From Pseudomonadota bacterium (lineage in GTDB: Bacteria > Pseudomonadota > Alphaproteobacteria > Rhodobacterales > Rhodobacteraceae), in contig JBCAYL010000004.1 of NCBI GenBank assembly GCA_038533575.1, positions 124,001 through 188,000 of the forward strand: 64,000 nt of DNA, written 5' to 3'. Below the pieces are notes generated by a model. It had not been told where the DNA came from. It saw only the letters and a list, made by a program, of their open reading frames with translations, and made no database searches. The translations under genes were made by a program, and so were the position numbers. Positions 51,659-59,419 of this stretch are shown one piece after another; position 1 is the stretch's first letter; every line of letters starts with the position of its first letter.

Positions 51659-53650
51659 CTATTCCGCAGCGACCGGTTCTGGCTCCGCGAGGGCCACGAT
51701 ATCAAACATGATCCGGTTCAGCTCGAAATCCTTCGGGGTATAGACCTTCGCCACCCCCATGGCGCGAAGACGCGTGGCATCTTCATCCGGGATGATCCCG
51801 CCGACAACGACCGGGATCTTGATGCCCTCCTCCCGGAAGCGGCGCATGAGGTCTTCCACGAGAGGGATGTGTGACCCCGAGAGGATCGAGAGGCCGATCA
51901 CGTGCGGGTCTTCGTTGCGGGCGGCAGCGACGATCTCGGCAGGCGTGAGGCGGATGCCTTCATAGGCGATCTCCATCCCGCAATCGCGGGCGCGGGCGGC
52001 GATCTGTTCGGCGCCATTCGAATGCCCGTCGAGGCCGGGCTTGCCCATGAGGAACTTGAGCTTGCGACCGAGACGGGTCGAGGCCGTGGCGACCGCGTCG
52101 CGGATCTCTTCGAGGCCTTCGGTCCGGTTCGAGGGGTTGGACGAGACGCCAGTGGGGCCGCGATACTGGCCGAAGGCGGCGCGCACGACGTCGCCCCATT
52201 CGCCGGTCGTCACACCCACGCGGGCGGCGTGGATGGAGGCGGGCATGATGTTGGTGCCGGTCTTCGCGGCCTCGCGCAAGTCCGCGAGGGCGGCGCGCAC
52301 CGCGCCTTCGTCGCGCTGGGCTTTCCAGGCCTCGAGGCGGGCGATCTGGTCGGCCTCCACGGCGGGGTCGACGACCATAATCGCGTCATCGCCCGCAGTG
52401 AGGGGGGAGGGCTCGCCCGCCTGATACTTGTTGACGCCGACGACGGTCGTTTCACCGCCCTCGATGCCCTGGATGCGCTCGGCATTGGCCTCCACGAGAC
52501 GGGACTTCATGTATTCGATTGCATTCACGGCGCCGCCCATGGCGTCGATCTGCGTGAGTTCGGCCCGCGCGCCGTCTTTGAGTTCCTCCACTTTGGCATC
52601 GACGGCGGGGTTGCCGTCGAAGAGGTCGGGGTATTCGAGAAGGTCGGTTTCGAGCGCGAGGATCTGCTGCATGCGCAGGCTCCACTGCTGATCCCAGGGG
52701 CGGGGCAGCCCGAGTGCCTCGTTCCACGCGGGGAGCTGGACGGCGCGGGCGCGGGCTTTTTTGGAAAGCGTGACCGCCAGCATCTCGATCAGGATGCGGT
52801 AGACGTTGTTCTCCGGCTGCTGCTCCGTGAGGCCGAGGCTGTTGACCTGCACGCCGTAGCGGAAGCGGCGGAATTTCTCCTCTTCCACGCCGTAGCGCTC
52901 GCGGCAGATCTCGTCCCAGAGATCGACGAAGGCGCGCATCTTGCACATCTCGGTGACGAAGCGGATGCCGGCGTTCACGAAGAACGAGATGCGGCCCACC
53001 ATGGCCGGGAAGTGCGCCTCGGGAACCTTCGTTTTCAGGTCATCCAGCACGGCCGTGGCGGTGGCCAGCGCGAAAGCAAGCTCCTGCTCCGGCGTCGCCC
53101 CGGCCTCCTGCAGGTGGTAGGAGCACACGTTCATCGGGTTCCACTTGGGCAGATGCTCGCGGGTATAGGCCGCGACGTCCGTAATCATCCGCATGGAGGG
53201 CTGCGGTGGACACACATAGGTGCCGCGCGAGAGGTATTCCTTGATGATGTCGTTCTGCACGGTCCCTTGCAGCTTCGAGACATCCGCGCCCTGCTCCTCG
53301 GCCACGGCGATGTAGAGCGCGAGCAGCCACGGCGCGGTGGCATTGATCGTCATCGAGGTATTCATCTGCTCGAGCGGGATCTGGTCGAAGAGCGTGCGCA
53401 TGTCGCCCAGATGGCTCACCGGCACGCCGACCTTGCCCACTTCGCCGCGCGAGAGCTCATGGTCGCTGTCATAGCCCGTCTGCGTCGGCAGGTCGAAAGC
53501 CACCGAAAGGCCCGTCTGCCCCTTCGCGAGGTTGCCGCGATAAAGCGCGTTGGAGGCCTTGGCGGTGGAATGGCCGGCATAGGTGCGGAACATCCAAGGC
53601 CGGTCCTTCTGCCGCTCTTGGTCTGCGGCGCCGTTGTTGCGCTGTGACAT
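51659..53650 (-). CDS. ecm: (2R)-ethylmalonyl-CoA mutase
   Basis: A B12-dependent mutase converting ethylmalonyl-CoA to methylsuccinyl-CoA in the ethylmalonyl-CoA pathway. The 663 residues start with RPWMFRTYAGHSTAKASNALYRGNL, the Ecm/MeaA version of the mutase N-terminus, have a central TIM barrel (AFDLPTQTGYDSDH, NATAPWLLALY) and end in a cobalamin domain with His543 in GLDGHSNG, then SILSGSH and VVVGGIIP. The start ATG at 53648-53650 follows CGGAGGCATGC. It is divergent from the acyltransferase-ccr genes, the usual genomic neighbourhood of this pathway. Confidence 0.95.
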   Translation of the reverse strand: MSQRNNGAADQERQKDRPWMFRTYAGHSTAKASNALYRGNLAKGQTGLSVAFDLPTQTGYDSDHELSRGEVGKVGVPVSHLGDMRTLFDQIPLEQMNTSMTINATAPWLLALYIAVAEEQGADVSKLQGTVQNDIIKEYLSRGTYVCPPQPSMRMITDVAAYTREHLPKWNPMNVCSYHLQEAGATPEQELAFALATATAVLDDLKTKVPEAHFPAMVGRISFFVNAGIRFVTEMCKMRAFVDLWDEICRERYGVEEEKFRRFRYGVQVNSLGLTEQQPENNVYRILIEMLAVTLSKKARARAVQLPAWNEALGLPRPWDQQWSLRMQQILALETDLLEYPDLFDGNPAVDAKVEELKDGARAELTQIDAMGGAVNAIEYMKSRLVEANAERIQGIEGGETTVVGVNKYQAGEPSPLTAGDDAIMVVDPAVEADQIARLEAWKAQRDEGAVRAALADLREAAKTGTNIMPASIHAARVGVTTGEWGDVVRAAFGQYRGPTGVSSNPSNRTEGLEEIRDAVATASTRLGRKLKFLMGKPGLDGHSNGAEQIAARARDCGMEIAYEGIRLTPAEIVAAARNEDPHVIGLSILSGSHIPLVEDLMRRFREEGIKIPVVVGGIIPDEDATRLRAMGVAKVYTPKDFELNRIMFDIVALAEPEPVAAE

Positions 53651-53672
53651 GCATGCCTCCGACGGAATCTAT

Positions 53673-53688
53673 TTGCGCAATAATATTA
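53673..53688. promoter_or_regulatory. Twin palindromes in the ecm leader
   Basis: TTGCGCAA (53673-53680) is followed immediately by TAATATTA (53681-53688), two 8-bp perfect palindromes in tandem. They lie about 25-40 bp before the ecm start and just after the predicted transcription start, suiting a repressor site. Acetate-responsive regulators of the RamB/ScfR type bind TTGCAAA-like sites, which is a loose similarity only. Confidence 0.35.
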
Positions 53689-53698
53689 CGCTTGCAGC

Positions 53699-53727
53699 CT
53701 ACTAGGTGGAATAAAACAATTCGTCAA
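53699..53727 (-). promoter_or_regulatory. Predicted ecm promoter
   Basis: On the minus strand TTGACG (53722-53727) and TAGTAG (53699-53704) are 17 bp apart. The -35 is near consensus, the -10 weak. It would give a leader of about 40 nt holding the twin palindromes. Confidence 0.35.
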
Positions 53728-53957
53728 TGTGCTGCGATGCGGCAAGACTTCGTCTCGAGGCGGAGGCAACGCCGCCATCATCGGTGTGCGATCGACCTAA
53801 AGTGTCGGCATGGGGCTGATGCCACCGGTGCGCCTCAAGATGCCAATCGCGCTTGCTATGCTCTGGGCGCGCATGAAGCCGCCCCATGAGACCGCAGAGT
53901 GGAGACTGCAGAGCGGCGTAGACAGCGCGTCCAAATTTTGGGCAGAGTCTTCAGGCG

Positions 53958-55322
53958 ATGTTTCAAACCGTCTCCCTGCCGCTTTGGCTTTTTGTCCTGA
54001 TCCTTCTTTTTGCGGTGGTCACCTTCGCGTCGCACTTTCTCTTCCCAAGCGTGCGCTGGTTCTTCCGCCGCCGGGCGGAGCGCGTCGTCGAAGAGGTCAA
54101 CAAGCGGCTCGAGAGACCGATCGAGCCGTTCAAGCTCGCGCGGCGCTACGACACCATCCAGCGGCTCATCTACGATCCCGAGGTGGCGCAGGCCGTTGTG
54201 GAGCACGCCGCTGAAACCGGGGTCAGGGAAGACGTGGCTTTCGAAGAAGCCCGCGCCTTCGCGCAGGAGATCGTGCCGTCCTTCTCGGCCTCCGCCTACT
54301 TTCGCATCGGGACGCGCGGGGCAAAATGGCTGAGCCGGGCCCTCTACCGGGTGCGCCTCGCCCACTATGACCAGGCCTTGAGTGAAGTGAGCCCGGACGC
54401 GACCGTCGTCTTTGTCATGAACCACCGGTCCAACATGGACTATGTCCTCGTGACCTACCTCGCCTCGGAGCGCTCGGCGTTAAGCTATGCCGTCGGCGAG
54501 TGGGCGCGGGTCTGGCCCCTCTCACGGCTCATTCGGACGATGGGCGCCTATTTCATCCGCCGAAAATCCCGCTCGCCGCTCTATCGCAAGGTTCTGGCGC
54601 GCTACGTCAGGATGGCCACGGCGAATGGTGTGACGCAGGCGATTTTTCCGGAAGGCGGACTGAGCCTTGACGGGCGGACAGCGCCGCCGAAGATGGGGCT
54701 CCTGAATTACGTGATGGAAGGGGCTGCGGCCTCCGGGCGTGACGTCGTCTTCGTGCCCGTTGCCCTCAATTATGATCGCGTCCTCGAGGACCGCATTCTC
54801 ATGGCGGCGGGCGCGTCGGGTGATCGACGCTTCCGGGCCCGGATCTCCGTGGTGGCTGGTTTCGCGCTCAAGCAGTTCTGGCTGCGGATCACAGGCCGTT
54901 TTTTCCGTTTCGGGTACGCGGCGGTGAGCTTTGGCCAGCCGCTCTCGCTCATGTCGCTAGGGCAAGTCTCGACCGAAGCTGTGGCAGGCGAACTCATGTC
55001 GCGCATCAGGGCCGTCATTCCCGTCCTGCCGGTGCCGCTCGTGGCCCGCGCGCTTCTCAGCGGTGCCTCGGATCGGACGTCCGTCGAACACTACGCCGCG
55101 GCCCTCGTGAGGCGTGCGCAGGACGCTCATATCCACCTGCCGAGGAGCTCGGTGTCCTATGCTGTCGAGGTGGGGCTGAGAAACCTCGCGCTGCGCGAGG
55201 CCGTGGATGTGAGCGGCGATAAGGGAAAGGTCGCCGTTATCGACGCGGCGCTTCTCGAATACTACGCGGCGTCGGTGGAGCAGTTTGCGCCGGATGACGT
55301 GGAAGCAGGCGCTGCGCAATAA
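53958..55322 (+). CDS. Glycerol-3-phosphate acyltransferase-like protein (PlsB type)
   Basis: A 454-residue membrane-anchored acyltransferase. One N-terminal transmembrane segment (about 8-30) is followed by a cytoplasmic domain. The HX4D motif is His156 to Asp161 in NHRSNMDYVLV, and FPEGGLSLDG supplies the glycerol-phosphate motif. The NHRSxMDY form is nearer to PlsB than to PlsC. It probably acylates glycerol-3-phosphate for membrane lipids. It lies between ecm and ccr. Its ribosome site is weak. Confidence 0.88.
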   Translation: MFQTVSLPLWLFVLILLFAVVTFASHFLFPSVRWFFRRRAERVVEEVNKRLERPIEPFKLARRYDTIQRLIYDPEVAQAVVEHAAETGVREDVAFEEARAFAQEIVPSFSASAYFRIGTRGAKWLSRALYRVRLAHYDQALSEVSPDATVVFVMNHRSNMDYVLVTYLASERSALSYAVGEWARVWPLSRLIRTMGAYFIRRKSRSPLYRKVLARYVRMATANGVTQAIFPEGGLSLDGRTAPPKMGLLNYVMEGAAASGRDVVFVPVALNYDRVLEDRILMAAGASGDRRFRARISVVAGFALKQFWLRITGRFFRFGYAAVSFGQPLSLMSLGQVSTEAVAGELMSRIRAVIPVLPVPLVARALLSGASDRTSVEHYAAALVRRAQDAHIHLPRSSVSYAVEVGLRNLALREAVDVSGDKGKVAVIDAALLEYYAASVEQFAPDDVEAGAAQ

Positions 55323-55430
55323 AATTTCAATACTGATCTTTCTGGTGTTGCTATGTTGCGCCGCGAGCGCTAAATCCTCTGCCACGGCCCATGATTCTGC
55401 GCCGCAGCGAGATTGACGAGGAGAGACGCC

Positions 55431-56723
55431 ATGGCACTCGACGCCCAAGAGACGACGGTCTTCACCTACGAGGCCCCGGAGAAGGATCTCTATGAAGTGG
55501 GCGAAATGCCTCCGATGGGTTTCGTGCCAAAGCAAATGTATGCGTGGACCATCCGCCGGGAGCGCCACGGAGAGCCGGACAAGGCCTTCGAAGTGGAGGT
55601 CGTGGACGTGCCCGTACTCGACTCCAACGAAGTGCTGGTGCTCGTGATGGCGGCGGGCGTGAACTACAACGGTGTCTGGGCGGGTCTCGGTCAGCCCATC
55701 TCTCCTTTCGATGGGCATGGCGCGCCTTACCACATCGCGGGCTCCGATGCTTCGGGCATCGTGTGGGCCGTTGGTGACAAGGTGAAGCGCTGGAAAGTGG
55801 GCGACGAGGTCGTGATCCACTGCAACCAAGATGACGGCGATGATGAGGAGTGCAACGGCGGCGATCCGATGTACTCCACCTCCCAGCGCATCTGGGGATA
55901 CGAAACGCCGGACGGCTCCTTCGCGCAATTCACCAATGTCCAGGCACAGCAGCTGATGCCGCGCCCAAAGCATCTCACCTGGGAGGAAGCGGCCTGCTAC
56001 ACACTGACCCTCGCCACAGCCTACCGGATGCTCTTTGGACACGAGCCGCATGATCTGAAGCCCGGCCAGAACGTTCTGGTCTGGGGCGCATCGGGCGGCC
56101 TCGGGTCCTACGCCATTCAGCTCATCAACACGGCCGGCGCCAATGCAATCGGCGTGATCTCGGACGAATCGAAGCGCGATTTCGTGATGGGTTTGGGCGC
56201 GAAGGGCGTCCTCAATCGGAAAGACTTCAACTGCTGGGGCCAATTGCCCACCGTGAACACGCCCGAATACGCGGAGTGGTTCAAGGAAGCGCGGAAGTTC
56301 GGCAAGGCCATCTGGGACATCACGGGCAAGGGGCAGAACGTCGACATGGTGTTCGAGCACCCCGGCGAGAGCACGTTCCCGGTGTCTACCTTCGTCTGCA
56401 AGAAGGGCGGCATGGTTGTCATCTGCGCGGGCACCACCGGCTTCAATTGCACCTTCGACGTCCGCTACATGTGGATGCACCAGAAGCGCCTGCAGGGCTC
56501 GCATTTCGCGCATCTCAAGCAAGCGAGCGCGGCCAACAAGCTGATGGTCGAGCGGCGCCTCGATCCCTGCATGTCCGAGGTGTTTCCGTGGGCGGAGATC
56601 CCCGAGGCGCACATGAAGATGCTGCGCAACGAGCACAAGCCCGGCAACATGTCGGTCCTCGTTCAGGCCCCGGTCACCGGCCTCCGCACCCTCGAGGACG
56701 TCCTGGCACACGGGACCCACTGA
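55431..56723 (+). CDS. ccr: Crotonyl-CoA carboxylase/reductase
   Basis: Reductively carboxylates crotonyl-CoA to ethylmalonyl-CoA with NADPH and CO2, the hallmark step of the ethylmalonyl-CoA pathway. The 430-residue MDR-family protein has the long acidic insert DDGDDEECNGGDPMYSTSQRIWGYETPDGSFAQ-type region near 140-170, VWGASGGLGSYAIQL as the NADPH motif and VFEHPGESTFPVS, all characteristic of Ccr rather than simple enoyl reductases. The ATG at 55431 follows GAGGAGAGACGCC. A clear intrinsic terminator follows the gene. Confidence 0.96.
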   Translation: MALDAQETTVFTYEAPEKDLYEVGEMPPMGFVPKQMYAWTIRRERHGEPDKAFEVEVVDVPVLDSNEVLVLVMAAGVNYNGVWAGLGQPISPFDGHGAPYHIAGSDASGIVWAVGDKVKRWKVGDEVVIHCNQDDGDDEECNGGDPMYSTSQRIWGYETPDGSFAQFTNVQAQQLMPRPKHLTWEEAACYTLTLATAYRMLFGHEPHDLKPGQNVLVWGASGGLGSYAIQLINTAGANAIGVISDESKRDFVMGLGAKGVLNRKDFNCWGQLPTVNTPEYAEWFKEARKFGKAIWDITGKGQNVDMVFEHPGESTFPVSTFVCKKGGMVVICAGTTGFNCTFDVRYMWMHQKRLQGSHFAHLKQASAANKLMVERRLDPCMSEVFPWAEIPEAHMKMLRNEHKPGNMSVLVQAPVTGLRTLEDVLAHGTH

Positions 56724-56742
56724 GAGATTCATCCGTAGCGCG

Positions 56743-56773
56743 AAAGCCGCCGGTACCCTGCCGGCGGCTTTTT
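56743..56773 (+). terminator. Intrinsic terminator of ccr
   Basis: Perfect 11-bp arms AAAGCCGCCGG (56743-56753) and CCGGCGGCTTT (56761-56771) enclose a 7-nt loop and run into TTTTT (56769-56773), 20 bp after the ccr stop. This is the most canonical terminator in the window. Confidence 0.85.
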
Positions 56774-56878
56774 CATGTCTTCCGACATACGTCAGAGCCT
56801 TGCGCGCGCCTCCCTCGCCAGATCTGGGGAGGGAAAAACCGCGAATGGTGAGAAAACATCATACAGGCTAGGGTTGTA

Positions 56879-56894
56879 TTAACTGTCTGTTAAC
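56879..56894 (+). promoter_or_regulatory. CtrA-type binding box upstream of the LuxR gene pair
   Basis: The sequence matches TTAA-N7-TTAAC exactly (TTAA 56879-56882, TTAAC 56890-56894), the full consensus for the cell-cycle regulator CtrA in Alphaproteobacteria. It also reads as the inverted repeat TTAAC-N5-GTTAA. It ends 21 bp before the GTG start of the small gene that leads into luxR, overlapping the expected promoter. Confidence 0.6.
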
Positions 56895-56915
56895 TTTCCT
56901 TAATGAGGTTGTTCC

Positions 56916-57137
56916 GTGGATACGAAGTGGATGATTGACGTCTTGGACGATCTCCAGGCCTTCGCGGAGCGCAACAATATGCCCGCGTTGGGACGGCAGC
57001 TGGAGAAGGCGATCGTCGTTGCCCATTCCGATATCTCTCGCTTGGCAAGGGGAGGCCGCCTAGAGGTGGTTCGTGACAGGGATGGAGCAACTCAGACAAC
57101 GCTTTATCGAAAAGCTGGAGACCGCTCAGACACTTGA
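56916..57137 (+). CDS. Small protein of unknown function overlapping the LuxR gene
   Basis: A 73-residue soluble, helical protein, opening MDTKWMIDVLDDLQAFAERNNMPALGRQLEKA, a pattern of two amphipathic helices. I recognise no domain. The GTG at 56916 has TGAGG 7 bp upstream, a proper ribosome site, and the CtrA-type box lies just before it. The 3' part overlaps the start of the LuxR-type gene by 56 bp in another frame, so the two are almost certainly translationally coupled. It may be a partner or modulator of the regulator. Confidence 0.65.
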   Translation: MDTKWMIDVLDDLQAFAERNNMPALGRQLEKAIVVAHSDISRLARGGRLEVVRDRDGATQTTLYRKAGDRSDT

Positions 57138-57795
57138 GGATCTCCAGGAGCGCGCGACCGCGCTCAGGGCGTACTACGCCGTCGATCATATCATCTATCA
57201 TTGGGTTTCCTCGAAAGGGGAGCAGTACGGCTGCGGCACGTATTCGGAGGCGTGGCGGGCGCGGTATCTTGAGAAGGACTACCTGCGCGTCGATCCGGTC
57301 GTGGTCGGATGCTATGCACGCTTCCACCCCGTCGATTGGAAGCGGCTAGACTGGACGACGAAAGCGGCGCGCGCCTTCTTCCTCGATGCCATCGACCACG
57401 GGGTCGGAAACCAGGGCTTCTCGATCCCGATCCGCGGCCCGAACGGGCAATTTGCACTCTTCACGGTCAACCACAGATGCAGCGACGCGGAATGGGAGGC
57501 GTTTTGCGAGGCGCACAGGCGCGAGCTCATTCTGGTCGCCCACATCTTCAATCAGAAAGCGCTCGAGTTTGAAGGCATCGCTGAAAAGGGTCCGAGGAAA
57601 GGCCTGTCCCCGCGCGAGGTCGATGCCATGACGCTGCTCGCCGTGGGATACAGTCGCGCCCAGGTCGCCGAATGCCTGTCGATCTCGGAGCATACCCTGC
57701 GCGTCTACATCGAAAGTGCCCGCTTCAAACTTGGCGCGATGAACACGACCCATGCCGTCGCGCGCGCAATGCAACAAGGATACATCGTCGTGTGA
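57082..57795 (+). CDS. LuxR-family quorum-sensing regulator with intact acyl-homoserine-lactone pocket
   Basis: A 237-residue regulator with an N-terminal autoinducer domain and a C-terminal LuxR helix-turn-helix (LSPREVDAMTLLAVGYSRAQVAECLSISEHTLRVYI-type, about 175-215). The four ligand-pocket residues of TraR are conserved with exact spacing: Trp58, Tyr62, Asp71 (followed by Pro) and Trp86. It should therefore bind an acyl-homoserine lactone. The ATG at 57082 is preferred; an in-frame GTG lies 9 bp upstream. No luxI synthase is in the window, so it may be a solo or use a synthase elsewhere. Confidence 0.9.
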   Translation: MEQLRQRFIEKLETAQTLEDLQERATALRAYYAVDHIIYHWVSSKGEQYGCGTYSEAWRARYLEKDYLRVDPVVVGCYARFHPVDWKRLDWTTKAARAFFLDAIDHGVGNQGFSIPIRGPNGQFALFTVNHRCSDAEWEAFCEAHRRELILVAHIFNQKALEFEGIAEKGPRKGLSPREVDAMTLLAVGYSRAQVAECLSISEHTLRVYIESARFKLGAMNTTHAVARAMQQGYIVV

Positions 57796-57840
57796 TATAC
57801 TGCGCGGGTCGGTGGAGGCGCCTTGGAGGCTCGCGACCAG

Positions 57841-58068
57841 ATGAAACGCCCTGCGCAGCCCATGCCGGACTTCGTGTCCGCGGCGCTGGAGGCGCATGGC
57901 CTCCGAGAGCGCTACGATGAGCGGCCTTGGTATCAGCGAAATGACTATCTCGGCTGGATCAATCGAGCGCAGCGGCGCGACACCAAGCAGAAACGGCTCG
58001 AACAGATGCTGGAGGAGCTCAGGTCCGGCGGTGTCTACATGCGCATGGCGTGGAGACCGCGCGCCTGA
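57841..58068 (+). CDS. Small YdeI/OmpD-associated-like protein
   Basis: A 75-residue protein: PDFVSAALEAHGLRERYDERPWYQRNDYLGWINRAQRRDTKQKRLEQMLEEL corresponds to the C-terminal helical part of YdeI/OmpD-associated proteins (substrate-recruit helix, YxxWIxxAKRxxTRxxRI pattern). Full-length relatives have an added N-terminal domain, so this is a short stand-alone form. The ATG at 57841 has GGAGG about 12 bp upstream. It follows luxR by 45 bp. Function unknown. Confidence 0.7.
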   Translation: MKRPAQPMPDFVSAALEAHGLRERYDERPWYQRNDYLGWINRAQRRDTKQKRLEQMLEELRSGGVYMRMAWRPRA

Positions 58069-58078
58069 CGCACCGCTC

Positions 58079-58095
58079 TTTAGAATAGTTCTAAA
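58079..58095. promoter_or_regulatory. Irr/ICE-type iron box upstream of the NfuA-like gene
   Basis: A perfect 17-bp palindrome TTTAGAA-TAG-TTCTAAA, matching the iron-control-element motif recognised by the heme-responsive regulator Irr in Rhizobiales and Rhodobacterales. It ends 5 bp upstream of the predicted -35 of the next promoter and 60 bp before the start codon. Confidence 0.7.
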
Positions 58096-58099
58096 CACC

Positions 58100-58128
58100 T
58101 TGACCCTTCAGTGCCGACTTCGCATATT
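58100..58128 (+). promoter_or_regulatory. Predicted promoter of the nfuA-tsaB-rimI unit
   Basis: TTGACC (58100-58105) and CATATT (58123-58128) are separated by 17 bp, about 30 bp before the start codon of the NifU-family gene. The Irr-type box lies directly upstream. Confidence 0.5.
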
Positions 58129-58154
58129 TGGAGCAGAGCCCAAGGAGGCAAGGA

Positions 58155-58718
58155 ATGTTCATCCAAACCGAAGCCACGCCGAATCCGTCCACTGTGAAGT
58201 TCCTGCCGGGGCAGACCGTGCTCGAAGCAGGGACGGCGGATTTCCCATCGGCAGAAGCGGCGGAGGCATCTCCGCTGGCAGCCCGTGTCTTCAAGGTCGC
58301 GGGCGTGACCAATGTCTTTCTGGGGTACGATTTTGCGTCGGTGACGAAGGCTGACGATGCCGACTGGGATGATATCAAGCCTGCCATCCTCGGCGCGGTC
58401 ATGGAGCATTTCAGCTCCGGCGATCCGGTCATGGCGGGGGAGCTGGACACCTCGTCCGGCCATGCCGATTTCGACGGTGAAGACGCGCATGTCGTCGGCC
58501 AGATCAAGGAGCTGCTGGACACGCGCGTGCGCCCTGCCGTGGCGCAGGACGGTGGCGACATCACGTTCCACGGCTTCGACCGGGGCGTGGTTTACCTGCA
58601 TATGCAAGGGGCCTGCGCGGGCTGCCCGTCCTCCACGCTCACGTTGAAAATGGGCATCGAGAACCTTCTGCGGCACTACATTCCTGAAGTGGCCGAGGTG
58701 CGCCCGGTCGCCGTTTGA
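58155..58718 (+). CDS. nfuA: NfuA-type iron-sulfur scaffold protein
   Basis: A 187-residue iron-sulfur carrier with an N-terminal Nfu domain (MFIQTEATPNPSTVKFLPG) and a C-terminal NifU-like domain carrying the cluster-binding CxxC in GACAGCPSSTLTLK. It delivers assembled clusters to target enzymes. The ATG at 58155 follows AAGGAGGCAAGG. The predicted Irr-type box fits iron- or heme-dependent control. The gene overlaps tsaB by 4 bp, so tsaB and rimI may share its regulation. Confidence 0.93.
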   Translation: MFIQTEATPNPSTVKFLPGQTVLEAGTADFPSAEAAEASPLAARVFKVAGVTNVFLGYDFASVTKADDADWDDIKPAILGAVMEHFSSGDPVMAGELDTSSGHADFDGEDAHVVGQIKELLDTRVRPAVAQDGGDITFHGFDRGVVYLHMQGACAGCPSSTLTLKMGIENLLRHYIPEVAEVRPVAV

Positions 58719-59419
58719 TCGCGCCGGTGGGCACGTTCCAAGAGCCCGTCATCGCCTTCGATTGCGCCGGCCCCCATCTGGTGGCGGCGGTCGGCGTGGG
58801 GCAGAAGGTCTTGAGCCAGCATCACGTGGATATGGCCCGCGGGCAGGGGGAAGCGCTGCTCCCGTTTCTGGAGCAGCGTCTCTCGGATGCCGGGATGGTC
58901 TGGAAAGACCTCGGCGCAATAGTTGTCGGCGTGGGCCCCGGGAATTTCACGGGCATTCGCATCGCTGTTTCTGCTGCCCGGGGGCTTTCACTCGGGCTCG
59001 GCATTCCAGCGGTCGGCGTATCAGCCTTCGAATGCCTCGGGAGAGCCGAGGAGGGCGCCGGTAGCAGGGGCGTCGAGCTTCGCGTGTTGCCGGCTCCGCG
59101 CGGCGCCGCCTATGGCCAGATGTTCCAGCAGGGTCAGCCGGACGGACCGCCGGAGATGTTCGAGCCCCACGCGCCACCGCGCCAATTCCAGCGAGGTGGT
59201 CTCTCCGTGCTGGGCTACCGAGCACCGGAGATCGCGGCGCGCCTCAATGGCGAAGGAGAGGAACGCGCAACGCCTCTGCCTGACCTCGCAACACGCCTCC
59301 TCGACCATGGAGCGCTCAAGCTTTCCCGCGAAGCTCAGCTGGACCGACCCGCACCGCTTTACGTAAAGCCCGCGGACGCCGCCCCGCCGCGCGATGCGCC
59401 GCCGGTGCTGATTGACTGA
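58715..59419 (+). CDS. tsaB: tRNA threonylcarbamoyladenosine protein TsaB
   Basis: A 234-residue ASKHA-fold partner of TsaD in forming t6A37 in tRNAs. It has IAFDCAGPHLVAAVG near the N-terminus, the conserved VVGVGPGNFTGIRIAVSAARGLSLGLGIPAVGV (about 70-102) and LPAPRGAAYGQMF. The start is probably TTG at 58715, overlapping the nfuA stop as TTGA. The gene overlaps rimI by 8 bp, a common pairing. Confidence 0.93.
   Translation: MIAPVGTFQEPVIAFDCAGPHLVAAVGVGQKVLSQHHVDMARGQGEALLPFLEQRLSDAGMVWKDLGAIVVGVGPGNFTGIRIAVSAARGLSLGLGIPAVGVSAFECLGRAEEGAGSRGVELRVLPAPRGAAYGQMFQQGQPDGPPEMFEPHAPPRQFQRGGLSVLGYRAPEIAARLNGEGEERATPLPDLATRLLDHGALKLSREAQLDRPAPLYVKPADAAPPRDAPPVLID

Larger units (their letters stand above)
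53651..53957. other. 307-bp divergent intergenic region, ecm and acyltransferase
   Basis: This is the only gene-free stretch over 300 bp. Its ecm-proximal part holds the promoter and palindromes described separately. The part from about 53730 to 53957 has no convincing gene: short frames there lack ribosome sites and family resemblance. I see no clear promoter for the rightward acyltransferase gene. Confidence 0.5.

Noticed and set aside
51902-53647. A 581-codon plus-strand frame over ecm
   Set aside because: Antisense shadow of ethylmalonyl-CoA mutase; composition typical of the complementary third-position frame.
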